Origin: an uncultured Demequina sp.
GTDB taxonomy: Bacteria; Actinomycetota; Actinomycetes; Actinomycetales; Demequinaceae
Assembly (NCBI GenBank): GCA_937925595.1
Contig: CALALQ010000117.1
Location: forward strand, 1-10,134
Direction of reading: 5' to 3'
Length of the DNA: 10,134 nucleotides
How positions within the stretch are numbered: position 1 is the first letter of the stretch; each line of letters begins with the position of its first letter. Both the position numbers and the translations under genes were made by a program. This document shows, one piece after another, positions 1 to 7,541 of the stretch. A model generated the notes under the pieces. It saw only the letters and a list, made by a program, of their open reading frames with translations, did no database searches and was not told where the DNA came from.

Positions 1-278
1 GAGACGAGGACCGCGTCGGGTCGCACCTCCGACGCAGCGGACACCAGCGCATCGACCGCCGGAACGGTCAAGCCGTCCCCCGGCGCCGCGACCAGTACGA
101 TCCTCGCGCCGTGAGCGACAGCGTCCGCCGCCAGCGTCCCGGGTCCGACGATCAACGCGACGGGCTCGCCGATCGACGCGGCCGCAGCGATCAGCCCGGC
201 CGTGCTGGAAGCGAGCCGGTCGTCGGGAGAGACGTCGAGGAGGACGAGGATCGAGCCCGGGGCGAAGTCGTTCGTCAT
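1..278 (-). CDS. etfA: Electron transfer flavoprotein alpha subunit, N-terminal part (cut by window edge)
   Basis: ETF alpha pairs with ETF beta to carry electrons from flavin dehydrogenases to ETF:quinone oxidoreductase. Only the first 92 codons are present; the gene runs off the left edge, so the C-terminal FAD-binding domain is not visible. The translation begins MTNDFAPGSILVLLDVSPDD and continues with a Rossmann-like pattern: a helix rich in Ala (about residues 24-36), a VALIVGPGT strand-loop near 40-48, then an ARIVLVAAPGDGLTVPAVDAL stretch near 58-78. That order is the usual N-terminal ETF domain. The ATG at 278 shares one base with the etfB stop (TGATG), implying translational coupling; no strong Shine-Dalgarno is seen. 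Family membership is well supported by both the sequence and its position directly after etfB. The electron donor it serves is not in the window. Confidence 0.85.
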   Translation of the reverse strand, partial: MTNDFAPGSILVLLDVSPDDRLASSTAGLIAAAASIGEPVALIVGPGTLAADAVAHGARIVLVAAPGDGLTVPAVDALVSAASEVRPDAVLV

Positions 279-1057
279 CAGCCGGCCAGTCCGTTCTCCA
301 CGAGGTACGCCGCGAGCCTCTCGCCGGCATCGCCCTGGTCCTCGATCTTCACGCCCGCTCTCCGACCCGGCGTCTGCGAGACGCGGAGCATGATCGACCG
401 GGCCACTGCGGGGTCATCCGCATCCACACCGATGGTGTTGAGCGCGAGCCGCTCGATCGACTTGCGCTTGGCGGCCATGATGCCCTTGAAGCCCGGAACG
501 CGAGCACTGGGCAAGGCCTCCGTGATCGACACCACCGCCGGAAGGGGCGCCGAGAGATGCACGGTCCCCGCATCGGACACGCGTGTCCCCTCCACGAAGC
601 CCGCGTCGACCTCGATCGTGGACAGGAAGGTCACGGCGGGCACATCCAGCCGTTCGGCGAGCATCGCGGGAAGCATCCCGGATCCGCCGTCGGTGGACGA
701 GTCACCCGCGACGATCAGGTCGAAGCCGATCTCCTGCACGCCCGCTGCGAGCACTTCGGAGGTGAGTGGAAGGTCCGCGCCGACGAGGGCGTCGTCGCAG
801 ATGTGAACGACGGATGCCGCGCCCAGCGCGAGGCCCGTGCGGAGATGCTGCGACGCCGAGTCGGATGCCATCGAAAGCACGACCACCTCGGTGCCGGGCG
901 CCCGATCGGCGTACGACAGAGCCACCTCCAGTGCGCGCTCGCTGCTCTCATCCCACACGCTCTCATCGGCGGTGCGCACCGCGAGCCCGGTCCCGAGGTC
1001 GAGCGAGCGCTGACCATAGGTGTCCGGAACGACTTTCGCCAACACGACGATCTTCAT
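278..1057 (-). CDS. etfB: Electron transfer flavoprotein beta subunit
   Basis: This is the ETF beta subunit, which binds AMP and docks with ETF alpha in the cytoplasmic electron shuttle. The 259-residue product is normal length for the family. It starts MKIVVLAKVVPDT, has the glycine-rich segment AGDSSTDGGSGMLPAMLAER (117-136) where the family has its nucleotide-binding loop, and carries the ETF-beta signature at 180-202, including VPGFKGIMAAKRKSIE. The start at 1057 is chosen because AAGGAG (1065-1070 on the complement) lies 7 bases upstream and the family N-terminus begins there; the frame stays open to 1573 but that extension is antisense-like Arg-rich sequence. The start overlaps the MFS stop by four bases (ATGA, 1054-1057). 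Presence in a transporter operon suggests the imported compound, or a product, is oxidised by a flavin dehydrogenase encoded nearby. That link is inference. Confidence 0.93.
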   Translation of the reverse strand: MKIVVLAKVVPDTYGQRSLDLGTGLAVRTADESVWDESSERALEVALSYADRAPGTEVVVLSMASDSASQHLRTGLALGAASVVHICDDALVGADLPLTSEVLAAGVQEIGFDLIVAGDSSTDGGSGMLPAMLAERLDVPAVTFLSTIEVDAGFVEGTRVSDAGTVHLSAPLPAVVSITEALPSARVPGFKGIMAAKRKSIERLALNTIGVDADDPAVARSIMLRVSQTPGRRAGVKIEDQGDAGERLAAYLVENGLAG

Positions 1058-2298
1058 CCGACTGCTCCTTCGCTGGACCGCTGCGCTCCATGCGCATGCG
1101 GACGGAGATAGACGAGGCCGACGATCACTGCCGCGACACCGCCGAGGACGAGCGGCGCGCGAGCACCCCCGGGCCACGTCGCGACCAGACCGGTCAGCGG
1201 TGCACCGACGACGCTGCTTCCCTGCCACGCGACGAACCACAGCGCCATGACTCGCCCCCGGTACTCCGGGGCGGCATGCAGCTGCAGAAGAGTCTTGGCC
1301 GCGCTGCTGAAGAGCACGGCGAAGGCGCCGGCAAAGGCGAGCGCGCCGTAGGCGGCCCACACCGCCGGGGCGAGTCCGACGGCGAGCGTCGCCGCACCCC
1401 ACACGATGGACATCCACGCCAAGCCGTACAGACTCGTCAGCGGGGTTCGAGCGGCTACCACCGACCCGAACAGCGATCCCGCGCCGAAGAAGGCCATCGC
1501 CGCACCGAAGGCCGCCGAACCCGCGTCGAAGGTGTCGGTCACGAGGAGGGGGATCGACACGGGGTACTCCCACGTGAACAGCCCCGTCACGACCACCATC
1601 ACCATCGGCGCGAGAAGCATCCGATCACTTCCGACCAGGCGCACACCGCGCCACACCTGCCCGCTCCCGGCTGCGGTCTCCCGTGCCGCCGGCATCATCT
1701 CGGACGGTCGCAGCGCGAGTATCGCAACGAGCGAGATAGCTTGGCACGCGGCATTGACCGCCATGCACGCGCTGACACCGATCGTCGAGATGACGACTCC
1801 TGCGACCGCAGGACCCAAGGCCCGGTTGAGGTTGTTCGTCACCGAGTTGAGGCCGATCGCGTTGCCGAGCAACGGCAGGGGGACCAGCGACGGGATGATG
1901 CTCTGCCGCGCGGGCACGTCGAACAGATCCCACACTCCGATCGCCGTCGTGAACAGCAGAATGAGAGCGAGCGACTGCGTTCCTGTTGCGGTGAGCGCCA
2001 CGAATGCGACGGAGAGCACGCACCCCCAGATCTGGGTCACGGTCATGACCGACCGCTGCCCTCGCCGGTCGACGACGAGACCGGCCCACGGCCCGAGGAT
2101 CAGCGCCGGCAGGTACCGGCAGGCGATCACAACCCCGAGCAGGACGGCACTGTCGCCGACCTGCAGGACGTACCAGGACAACGCCAGGTTCTGAACCCAC
2201 TTGCCGATGGTGGCCGCCGACTGACCCCAGAAGAAGTACCGGTAGTTCCTGATTGCGAGCGACGCGAAGATCCGTCGAGGTCGGGGCTCCTCCGTCAT
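1054..2298 (-). CDS. MFS transporter, MFS_3 / EntS-like
   Basis: This is a 414-residue major facilitator protein, probably a proton-driven exporter in the cytoplasmic membrane. About 11-12 hydrophobic segments are visible. MFS motif A is present between TM2 and TM3 as GPWAGLVVDRRGQR (69-82). The segment DVPARQSIIPSLVP (127-140) and a C-half repeat beginning EYRGRVMALWF (345-355) are typical of the MFS_3 family, which includes the enterobactin exporter EntS. The ATG at 2298 (MTEEPRPRR) is chosen because it follows the ATPase stop by 16 bases; an in-frame ATG at 2343 would overlap that gene. Neither has a clear Shine-Dalgarno. The stop overlaps etfB (ATGA). An efflux protein behind an importer may export an end product, or may be an accidental neighbour. 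The substrate is unknown. Confidence 0.88.
   Translation of the reverse strand: MTEEPRPRRIFASLAIRNYRYFFWGQSAATIGKWVQNLALSWYVLQVGDSAVLLGVVIACRYLPALILGPWAGLVVDRRGQRSVMTVTQIWGCVLSVAFVALTATGTQSLALILLFTTAIGVWDLFDVPARQSIIPSLVPLPLLGNAIGLNSVTNNLNRALGPAVAGVVISTIGVSACMAVNAACQAISLVAILALRPSEMMPAARETAAGSGQVWRGVRLVGSDRMLLAPMVMVVVTGLFTWEYPVSIPLLVTDTFDAGSAAFGAAMAFFGAGSLFGSVVAARTPLTSLYGLAWMSIVWGAATLAVGLAPAVWAAYGALAFAGAFAVLFSSAAKTLLQLHAAPEYRGRVMALWFVAWQGSSVVGAPLTGLVATWPGGARAPLVLGGVAAVIVGLVYLRPHAHGAQRSSEGAVG
1065..1070 (-). promoter_or_regulatory. Shine-Dalgarno of etfB
   Basis: AAGGAG on the minus strand sits 7 bases before the ATG at 1057. It fixes the etfB start against the longer open frame and shows that etfB can be initiated independently although it overlaps the upstream gene. 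Confidence 0.75.
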
Positions 2299-2314
2299 CG
2301 TGGCCGGCCCACGC

Positions 2315-3136
2315 CTAGCGGCCGTCGGTGCCCGACACGGCATCCATCTGACGAGTCATCAGCACCTTCGTGTACTCGTTGTCGGAACGGTGTGCGATGT
2401 GGTCAGGGGTCCCCGAGTCGACGACCTTTCCCGACTTCATGATCTCGACCCGCTGCGCGACGGCGAGCGCGAGCGTGATGTCGTGCGTGATGAAGAGGCA
2501 TCCGAATTGCAGCTGATCCCGAAGGTCGAGGAGCAGATTGACGACCTGGGCGGATACCGAGACATCGAGCGCGGAGGTGATCTCGTCGGCGATGAGCAAC
2601 GACGGCCGCCCGGCGATGGCTCGCGCGATCGCGACCCGCTGGCGTTCACCCCCCGACAGCGCCAGCGGATACTTCACCCGGTACGAGCGCGGCAAGGCCA
2701 CGCTGTCGAGCAGTCGATCGACCTCGTCGGAGATCCGGGCGCGCTCCACGCTCCTCGACACGCGCAGCATTTCGCCCAGTGCATCTTCGACCCGCATTCG
2801 CGGATTGAGGCTCGAGTTGGGATTCTGGAAGACGATTCCCCTGCGACTGCGGAACTCCTGGAGCTGTCTGCGGCTCATCTCGGCGATATCGACCCCTTTG
2901 TAGCGCACCGACCCGCTCTTCCACGGGCGCAGTCCGGCGATCGAACGGGCGAGGGTCGTCTTTCCGGAACCCGACTCCCCGACCAGCGCAACGATCTCCC
3001 CGGCATGCAGATCGAGACTCACGCCCTGCACTGCGGGCACCAGGCGGTGGCCGACCCATCCGCTGCTGACCTTGAACGTCACCTCCAGATCGCGGACGCT
3101 GACGAGCGGGGCGCGGGTACCCGTGCTTTCGACCAT
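2315..3136 (-). CDS. ABC transporter ATP-binding protein, DppF/OppF type
   Basis: This is the second ATPase of the peptide/nickel-family importer and powers uptake from the cytoplasmic face. The 273-residue product has every ABC motif: Walker A GESGSGKT (53-60), Q-loop Q104 in VFQNPNSSLNPRM, signature LSGGERQ (160-166), Walker B LLIADE (180-185) and H-loop H218 in FITHD. The segment SSLNPRMRVEDALGE is typical of DppF/OppF proteins. The protein stops soon after the H-loop domain, with only a short remnant of the oligopeptide C-terminal (oligo_HPY) extension, so it is a short form like NikD/NikE rather than a 320-residue DppF. The D-loop region reads DEITSALD where DEPTSALD is commoner. ATG at 3136 has GGAGGT (3145-3150 on the complement) 8 bases upstream. 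It follows the other ATPase by 4 bases. Confidence 0.95.
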   Translation of the reverse strand: MVESTGTRAPLVSVRDLEVTFKVSSGWVGHRLVPAVQGVSLDLHAGEIVALVGESGSGKTTLARSIAGLRPWKSGSVRYKGVDIAEMSRRQLQEFRSRRGIVFQNPNSSLNPRMRVEDALGEMLRVSRSVERARISDEVDRLLDSVALPRSYRVKYPLALSGGERQRVAIARAIAGRPSLLIADEITSALDVSVSAQVVNLLLDLRDQLQFGCLFITHDITLALAVAQRVEIMKSGKVVDSGTPDHIAHRSDNEYTKVLMTRQMDAVSGTDGR

Positions 3137-3140
3137 TGGC

Positions 3141-3980
3141 CTAGACCTCCCAGGTGGGTGAGACGGTGACCAGGCGGCCGGAGGCGTCGCGATCCCGACG
3201 GCTGGCGCGAACCAGGCCGATCGTGTACGGATGCTGCGGATCCTCCAGCACGTCCGCGGTCTTGCCCGCCTCCACGATGCGGCCGTGGTACATCACGATC
3301 AGCCGGTCACACAGCGATTCGACGACCCCGATGTCGTGGCTGATCACGACGAGCCCCAGCCCGCGCTCTTCTTGCAGCCGACGCAGAAGCCTGACGATCT
3401 GCGCTTCCGTCACTTTGTCCAGCGCCGCTGTGGGCTCGTCCGCCAGAAGAAAGCCGGGGTTGCCGACGAGCACCGTGGCGATGAGCGCCCGCTGCTGAAG
3501 CCCTCCGGAGAGCTGATGCGGGTAGCTGTCCAGCTTCTCTCGCGGTACGCCCAGGCTTTCGAGAAGCTGCGCGGCCACCTCGCGCGCTGCACGTCGGCTC
3601 AGTGTCCTGTCGTGCGTGCGGGCGGTGTCCGCGATCTGCGTGCCGACCTTGATCACCGGATTGAGCGCCGCTGCGGGGTCCTGAAAGATCTGCCCGATGA
3701 TGGTCCCGCGCACCTTCTGCAGGTCGCGTTCGCGCATGGCGCTCAGTTCGAGATCGCCGAGCCGGATCCGTCCCTCCCAGCGGGCCGTGCGCGGGAGCAG
3801 ACGCATGATGGCCGCGATGAGCGTCGACTTTCCCGATCCCGTCTCACCGAGAATGCCGAGCGAGGTTCCCGCCTCGACCTCCAGACTCACCCCGCGCACG
3901 GCGGGGACGTACTGCACCGTGCCGTTGGCTTCGACGCGGTAGTCGACCTTCAGGTCTTGGACGCTCAGGTGTTGTGTCAC
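3141..3980 (-). CDS. ABC transporter ATP-binding protein, DppD/OppD type
   Basis: This is the first ATPase of the importer and forms the nucleotide-binding heterodimer with the product of 2315-3136. Counting from the chosen GTG at 3980 it has 279 residues: Walker A GETGSGKS (45-52), Q-loop Q100 in QIFQDPAAALNPV, signature LSGGLQQ (157-163), Walker B FLLADE (177-182) and H-loop H215 in ISHD. AALNPV and the QHPYT segment near 249-253 are hallmarks of DppD/OppD. GTG 3980 is preferred because GGAGGGAGAT lies just upstream (3984-3993 on the complement). An in-frame GTG at 4007, which overlaps the permease stop as GTGA and adds nine residues, has no Shine-Dalgarno but cannot be excluded. All catalytic residues are intact, so it should be active. 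Confidence 0.94.
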   Translation of the reverse strand: MTQHLSVQDLKVDYRVEANGTVQYVPAVRGVSLEVEAGTSLGILGETGSGKSTLIAAIMRLLPRTARWEGRIRLGDLELSAMRERDLQKVRGTIIGQIFQDPAAALNPVIKVGTQIADTARTHDRTLSRRAAREVAAQLLESLGVPREKLDSYPHQLSGGLQQRALIATVLVGNPGFLLADEPTAALDKVTEAQIVRLLRRLQEERGLGLVVISHDIGVVESLCDRLIVMYHGRIVEAGKTADVLEDPQHPYTIGLVRASRRDRDASGRLVTVSPTWEV

Positions 3981-3983
3981 AGG

Positions 3984-3993
3984 ATCTCCCTCC
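3984..3993 (-). promoter_or_regulatory. Strong Shine-Dalgarno choosing the ATPase start at 3980
   Basis: GGAGGGAGAT on the minus strand, with its GGAGG core 8 bases before GTG 3980, is one of the strongest ribosome-binding sites in the window. It lies inside the frame if the upstream GTG at 4007 were used, which argues for the shorter protein. Confidence 0.7.
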
Positions 3994-4003
3994 ACTGTCT
4001 TCG

Positions 4004-4885
4004 TCACTCGGTGAGGTCGAACGCGTCGCGAAGCGCGTCACCGACGAAGCTGAACGAGACGGCGAGCGCGAGCAGCACGAGCCCTGGCCACAGAACGAGC
4101 CCCGGATTGGTCTGCAGATAGGCCTGACCCTCCGAAATCATGTTTCCCCAGCTCGCGTTGGGGGCTTGCACGCCCGCGCCGAGATAGCTCAGGGACGCCT
4201 CGGAGACGGCGACCTTGCCCATGTTCCCGGCCGCGAGAACCACGACCGGAAGCCAGACGTTCGGCAGCACGTGACGCAGGATGATCCGCAGTGAGGAGTA
4301 CCCCTGCGCCCGCACGGCCTGAACGTATTCGCGCTGAATGCACGAGAGCGTCTGCGCCCTGAACTGGCGTCCGTACCTGGGCATGATGGCGATGGAGATG
4401 GCGATCGCCACGGTCGTCAGGGAGGGCCCGATGGAGATGACGATCAGCACGCCCAGCAGGATCATCGGGAAGGTCAGGATGACATCGAAGACGCGCGACA
4501 GGATCTCATCGACGATCCCACCGAAGTATCCCGCCGCGACTCCGAGCACCATGGCCATAAGCAGCCCCAGCACCGTCGCCAAGACGGAGACGAACAGCGC
4601 GACCCGCGCACCCTCGACGACACGAGCGAAGAGGTCTCGCCCCAGCGCGTCGGTGCCGGCGATCCCGTCGCTGGAGAGAGTGTGCGTCATGTCCACCCGG
4701 TTCGGGTCCAGCGTGAAGAGCGGCCCGAAGATCGCGACGATCAGGATGACGACGATGACGGCCAGGCCGACGACACCGGGGAGGTTCTGCGCGAAGCGCC
4801 GGCGCCCCCCGGAGAGGAACTTCTTGGTCGCGGCAGGGTCGGTCTTGACCCTTATGCCCGACGTCACGGGTCCTTCAATGGTCAC
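4004..4885 (-). CDS. ABC transporter permease, DppC/OppC type
   Basis: This is the second membrane channel subunit of the importer. The 293-residue protein has a cytoplasmic N-terminus, a first membrane segment at about 35-57 (the OppC_N region), then about five more segments near 95-120, 128-150, 155-168, 207-228 and 264-282. Family landmarks are GTDALGRDLFARVVEGAR (77-94), the EAA loop that docks on the ATPases (187-216, with its invariant Gly at 195), and SYLGAGVQAPNASWGNMI (233-250), the DppC motif usually written SFLGLGxxPPxPSWG. The start is GTG at 4885, two bases after the stop of the first permease, with only a weak GAGG upstream, suggesting translational coupling. The 3' end overlaps the alternative ATPase start at 4007. 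Confidence 0.95.
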   Translation of the reverse strand: MTIEGPVTSGIRVKTDPAATKKFLSGGRRRFAQNLPGVVGLAVIVVILIVAIFGPLFTLDPNRVDMTHTLSSDGIAGTDALGRDLFARVVEGARVALFVSVLATVLGLLMAMVLGVAAGYFGGIVDEILSRVFDVILTFPMILLGVLIVISIGPSLTTVAIAISIAIMPRYGRQFRAQTLSCIQREYVQAVRAQGYSSLRIILRHVLPNVWLPVVVLAAGNMGKVAVSEASLSYLGAGVQAPNASWGNMISEGQAYLQTNPGLVLWPGLVLLALAVSFSFVGDALRDAFDLTE

Positions 4886-4887
4886 GT

Positions 4888-5814
4888 TCAGCCTCGCAGT
4901 CTGGGATCGATCACGCCGTAGAGCAGGTCGACGATGAGATTCGCCGCGACTGCGTAGAGAACGAGGAAGAGCACGGTGCCCGACACCAGCGGGAAGTCGT
5001 TCCAGCGCACTCCGATGTAGAGCAGATTACCGATCCCCGGCCAGCCGAACACGATCTCGATGAGGATGAGGGCGCCGGCCAGTTCCGTCATGGTGGTGCC
5101 GAAATCGGTCACGGCAGGTATGAGGCCGTTCCGGACCCCGTTCTTCATGAGGACGTAGCGGCGGGTCATGCCGCGCGCACGTGCGGCGCGTGCCTGTTCG
5201 GAACTGAGCTCATCGAGGATCGACGCCCTCAGTACTCGAGTGGTGCTGCCGGCCTCCCGAAAACCCAGCACCAGCGCGGGAAGGACCAGGTGGTACAGGT
5301 CCGGCGGGTCCCCCCTGCCGGAGACGGGGAACCACCCGAGGTAGAGGCCGAACCACAGGATCGCCAAGAGACCCAGGAAGAACGGCGGCGAGGAGATGCC
5401 GACCACGACGAGCCCCCGGCTCAGCACGTCGAACCAGCTGCCGCGGAAGCGTGCCGCCAGCACTCCCACCGGAAAGGCGATGAGGACTGCCACGACCGCC
5501 GCCGCCCCGAAGAGCGTCAGCGATGCGGGCAGCGCGTCGGCGACGAGTTGCGAGACGGGCAGCTGGAACCGGATCGACGTTCCGAGATCTCCGCGCAGGA
5601 GCCGTCCCATGTAGTTCCAGAACTGCACCCAGATGGGCTGATCGAGTCCCAGCCGAGCCTCGATGGCGGCCCGGAGCTCCGGTGTCACGCTGTCGCCCGC
5701 GATGAGCCGGACGACATCCGTGGGCAACACCTGCGACGAGACGAAGAGTGCAATGGCGACACCCACAAGCACGATCGGCAATGTGGACAACCGCCGAAGG
5801 ACCTGCCGGAACAT
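4888..5814 (-). CDS. ABC transporter permease, DppB/OppB type
   Basis: This is the first membrane channel subunit. The 308-residue product shows the DppB layout: TM1 at about 9-30, a periplasmic stretch carrying LGLDQPIWVQFWNYMGRLLR (55-74) and GDLGTSIR (75-82), then membrane segments at about 99-120, 134-155, 175-190, 238-258 and 277-300, ending in IDPRLRG. The EAA loop at 206-235 (Gly215) matches its partner in the other permease and contacts the ATPases. EIVFGWPGIGNLLYIGV (253-269) is the usual DppB motif near the C-terminus. ATG at 5814 is preceded by a moderate AAAGGT Shine-Dalgarno. It follows the binding-protein gene after 51 bases, the largest gap in the leftward operon. Confidence 0.95.
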   Translation of the reverse strand: MFRQVLRRLSTLPIVLVGVAIALFVSSQVLPTDVVRLIAGDSVTPELRAAIEARLGLDQPIWVQFWNYMGRLLRGDLGTSIRFQLPVSQLVADALPASLTLFGAAAVVAVLIAFPVGVLAARFRGSWFDVLSRGLVVVGISSPPFFLGLLAILWFGLYLGWFPVSGRGDPPDLYHLVLPALVLGFREAGSTTRVLRASILDELSSEQARAARARGMTRRYVLMKNGVRNGLIPAVTDFGTTMTELAGALILIEIVFGWPGIGNLLYIGVRWNDFPLVSGTVLFLVLYAVAANLIVDLLYGVIDPRLRG

Positions 5815-5829
5815 GGGCTCTACCTTTCA

Positions 5830-5861
5830 CTCGTCATCGAATACTCCGGGCCGCGATCGAG
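5830..5861 (-). other. Possible imperfect stem-loop between binding-protein and permease genes
   Basis: In the minus-strand transcript CTCGATCG (5861-5854) can pair with CGAT-GA-CGAG (5839-5830), giving 8 base pairs with a two-base bulge and a 14-base loop. Such structures after binding-protein genes often stabilise the upstream mRNA or cut expression of the permease genes. No T-run follows, so it is not a classical terminator. The pairing is weak and could be chance in GC-rich DNA. Confidence 0.25.
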
Positions 5862-5865
5862 GGGG

Positions 5866-7449
5866 TCACTCCGTGGTTACCGAACCCATCGCGTTGTAGA
5901 GGATGCCGTACCACGTCGTCGGCGAGAGGACGAAACCCTTCACCCTCTTGTTGATCGGGAAGTACACGTTGTCGAAGTAGCCGGGGATCACGGCGACATC
6001 CTGAACGACGATCCGCTCCCCGATCGACTGCGCGAGTGACGTGTACGCGTCCGGCTCCCGGCTGCCTCGCAGCTCGTCGATCATGCTCTGCAGATCCGGG
6101 TCCTGCAGCGTGTAGGTGTCCGTCGGCGGTGAGGCGAGCTCAAGACCCCACCGCTGCTGGTACATCACCGCGGCGTTGGCTCGCCCGCTCGTGCGCCAGA
6201 ACAGGAGGTCCCACTCGTAGGCTGTCACCTGCGGCGTCGAAGCGGCCGAGTCCAGGCAGGTCAGCTGCGCGTCGTAGCCGGCGTCGACGAGAGTCGACTG
6301 GGCCGCCGTCGCCCATTCGCACATGAACGGTCGGTCCTTCAGCGCCAGCAGCTTGATCGGGTCGCCCTCGTTGATGCCGCCTTCGGCGAGCAGGCGCTTG
6401 CCCTCCTCCACGTCGAGCGGGATGTGGCGGATGTCGGGGTTGAACCCGTCCATCCAGGAGGGGATGGGCTGGGTCGCCAGAACACCGAAGTCGCCGATCA
6501 GGGCAGGCACGGTCTGCTCGGGATTGAGCAGATGCGCGAGGCCCTGACGCACTTTGGCGCCGTCGGCGTATCCGCCCTGCCGATCCTTCTCGAAGTTGAG
6601 GTAGGCCTGGTAGAACGTGCTGCCCTCGGCCGCGACGAGCTCGATGTCCGGGTCTGACTGAAGCGCCGGCAGCGACTGCGGCGGCACATAGTTCGCCATC
6701 ATGTCCACCGATCCCTGCTGCAGATCGATCACGGCCGTCTGACCGTCCGGGATCGCCCGGAACACGACCTGCGTCAGCGGCGGTTCGCCGCGCCAGTACG
6801 CGTCGTTCGGGGTGAACGTCACCGACGAGCCCACCTGGCGAGTACTCCAGACGTACGGTCCTGTGCCGACGGGCACCTCCTCGGGCGCGAGCAGCTCCGC
6901 CTCGCGCGCGTCGAGGTCGGAGATGAACATCGTGTCCTGCAGCGCCGTGTCCCACTTCGCGTCCGGCGAAGCGAGGTGGAAGACCACTTCGTAGTCTCCG
7001 GTCGCCTCGATGGACTCGACGTTGGAGAGGTCGGAAGCGTAGCCGGATGCGTTGTCCGGGTTACGGAACGCATCGAAGTTGGCGATGACGTCGGCTGCCG
7101 TGAAGTCCTTGCCGTTCGAGAACGTGACGCCTTCTCGAAGAGTGATCGTCCAGGTGAGCAGGTCTTCACTCGACGCTGCCTCCGTCGCCAGAGCGGGCTG
7201 GATGCCGCCGCGCTCGTCGGTGGTGAAGAGCGGTTCGTACACGGTCGAGCCGAGCATCAGCCGGTCGGTCGTCGTGCCGCTCATCAGGAGGTTGTCGGGG
7301 GAGCGCACGTCCTCCTGCATTGCGATGGTGATCTTGCCGGCATTCTCGCCCGTGGCGCCGTTGCCCTCGTTCGGTTCGCCGGAACAGGCGGCGACGACAA
7401 GCGAAAGCGCCACGACCAGTGCCAGCACGCCCACACGTCTCGTTCTCAT
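5866..7449 (-). CDS. Substrate-binding lipoprotein of a peptide/nickel-family ABC importer (SBP_bac_5)
   Basis: This extracytoplasmic solute receptor catches the substrate and delivers it to the permeases. The 527-residue precursor starts MRTRRVGVLA, has a hydrophobic core at 6-21 and a lipobox VAAC, so Cys22 is the likely lipid-modified residue after signal peptidase II cleavage. A Gly/Asn-rich linker follows. Family 5 landmarks are YEPLF (71-75), the LREGVTFSNGKDFTAADV segment (104-121), PVGTGPYV (193-200) and PNDAYWRGEP (214-223). ATG at 7449 has GAAGGG 8 bases upstream. It is the first gene of the leftward operon and faces the catabolic genes across the control region. The cluster binds peptides in classic cases, but members also take nickel, glutathione, opines, sugars and aminopolycarboxylates, so the ligand cannot be read from sequence. 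Confidence 0.95.
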   Translation of the reverse strand: MRTRRVGVLALVVALSLVVAACSGEPNEGNGATGENAGKITIAMQEDVRSPDNLLMSGTTTDRLMLGSTVYEPLFTTDERGGIQPALATEAASSEDLLTWTITLREGVTFSNGKDFTAADVIANFDAFRNPDNASGYASDLSNVESIEATGDYEVVFHLASPDAKWDTALQDTMFISDLDAREAELLAPEEVPVGTGPYVWSTRQVGSSVTFTPNDAYWRGEPPLTQVVFRAIPDGQTAVIDLQQGSVDMMANYVPPQSLPALQSDPDIELVAAEGSTFYQAYLNFEKDRQGGYADGAKVRQGLAHLLNPEQTVPALIGDFGVLATQPIPSWMDGFNPDIRHIPLDVEEGKRLLAEGGINEGDPIKLLALKDRPFMCEWATAAQSTLVDAGYDAQLTCLDSAASTPQVTAYEWDLLFWRTSGRANAAVMYQQRWGLELASPPTDTYTLQDPDLQSMIDELRGSREPDAYTSLAQSIGERIVVQDVAVIPGYFDNVYFPINKRVKGFVLSPTTWYGILYNAMGSVTTE

Positions 7450-7516
7450 TGCATGTGCCCTTCGTCAGATGTGATCGCGGACCGTGAACGGATGGGGCTC
7501 GCTGCGCTGCGATCAA

Positions 7517-7534
7517 TCGATCGGCGGCGATCGA
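7517..7534. repeat. Perfect inverted repeat TCGATCG-GCGG-CGATCGA
   Basis: Seven-base perfect arms (7517-7523 and 7528-7534) are separated by GCGG. The repeat falls where the leftward transcript should begin (about 7535), so it may be a hairpin at the 5' end of the transporter mRNA or a second operator over the start site. A chance origin is possible because CGATCG is self-complementary and common in such genomes. Confidence 0.5.
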
Positions 7535-7541
7535 CGTGCCC

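Noticed and set aside
1058..1573. 172-codon upstream extension of etfB
   Set aside because: The extension is Arg-rich, overlaps the MFS gene, and the family N-terminus plus a strong Shine-Dalgarno are at 1057.
766..2442. 558-codon open frame on the plus strand opposite the MFS gene
   Set aside because: Its translation is Arg/His/Asp-rich with no recognisable domain and lies antisense to a clear membrane protein; long antisense frames are normal in GC-rich DNA.
2300..4121. Plus-strand open frames opposite the two ATPases (2300-3169 and 3231-4121)
   Set aside because: Low-complexity charged translations antisense to genes with complete ABC motifs.
5290..6039. 249-codon plus-strand frame over the permease and binding-protein genes
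   Set aside because: Antisense shadow rich in charged residues, and it spans two real genes and their junction.
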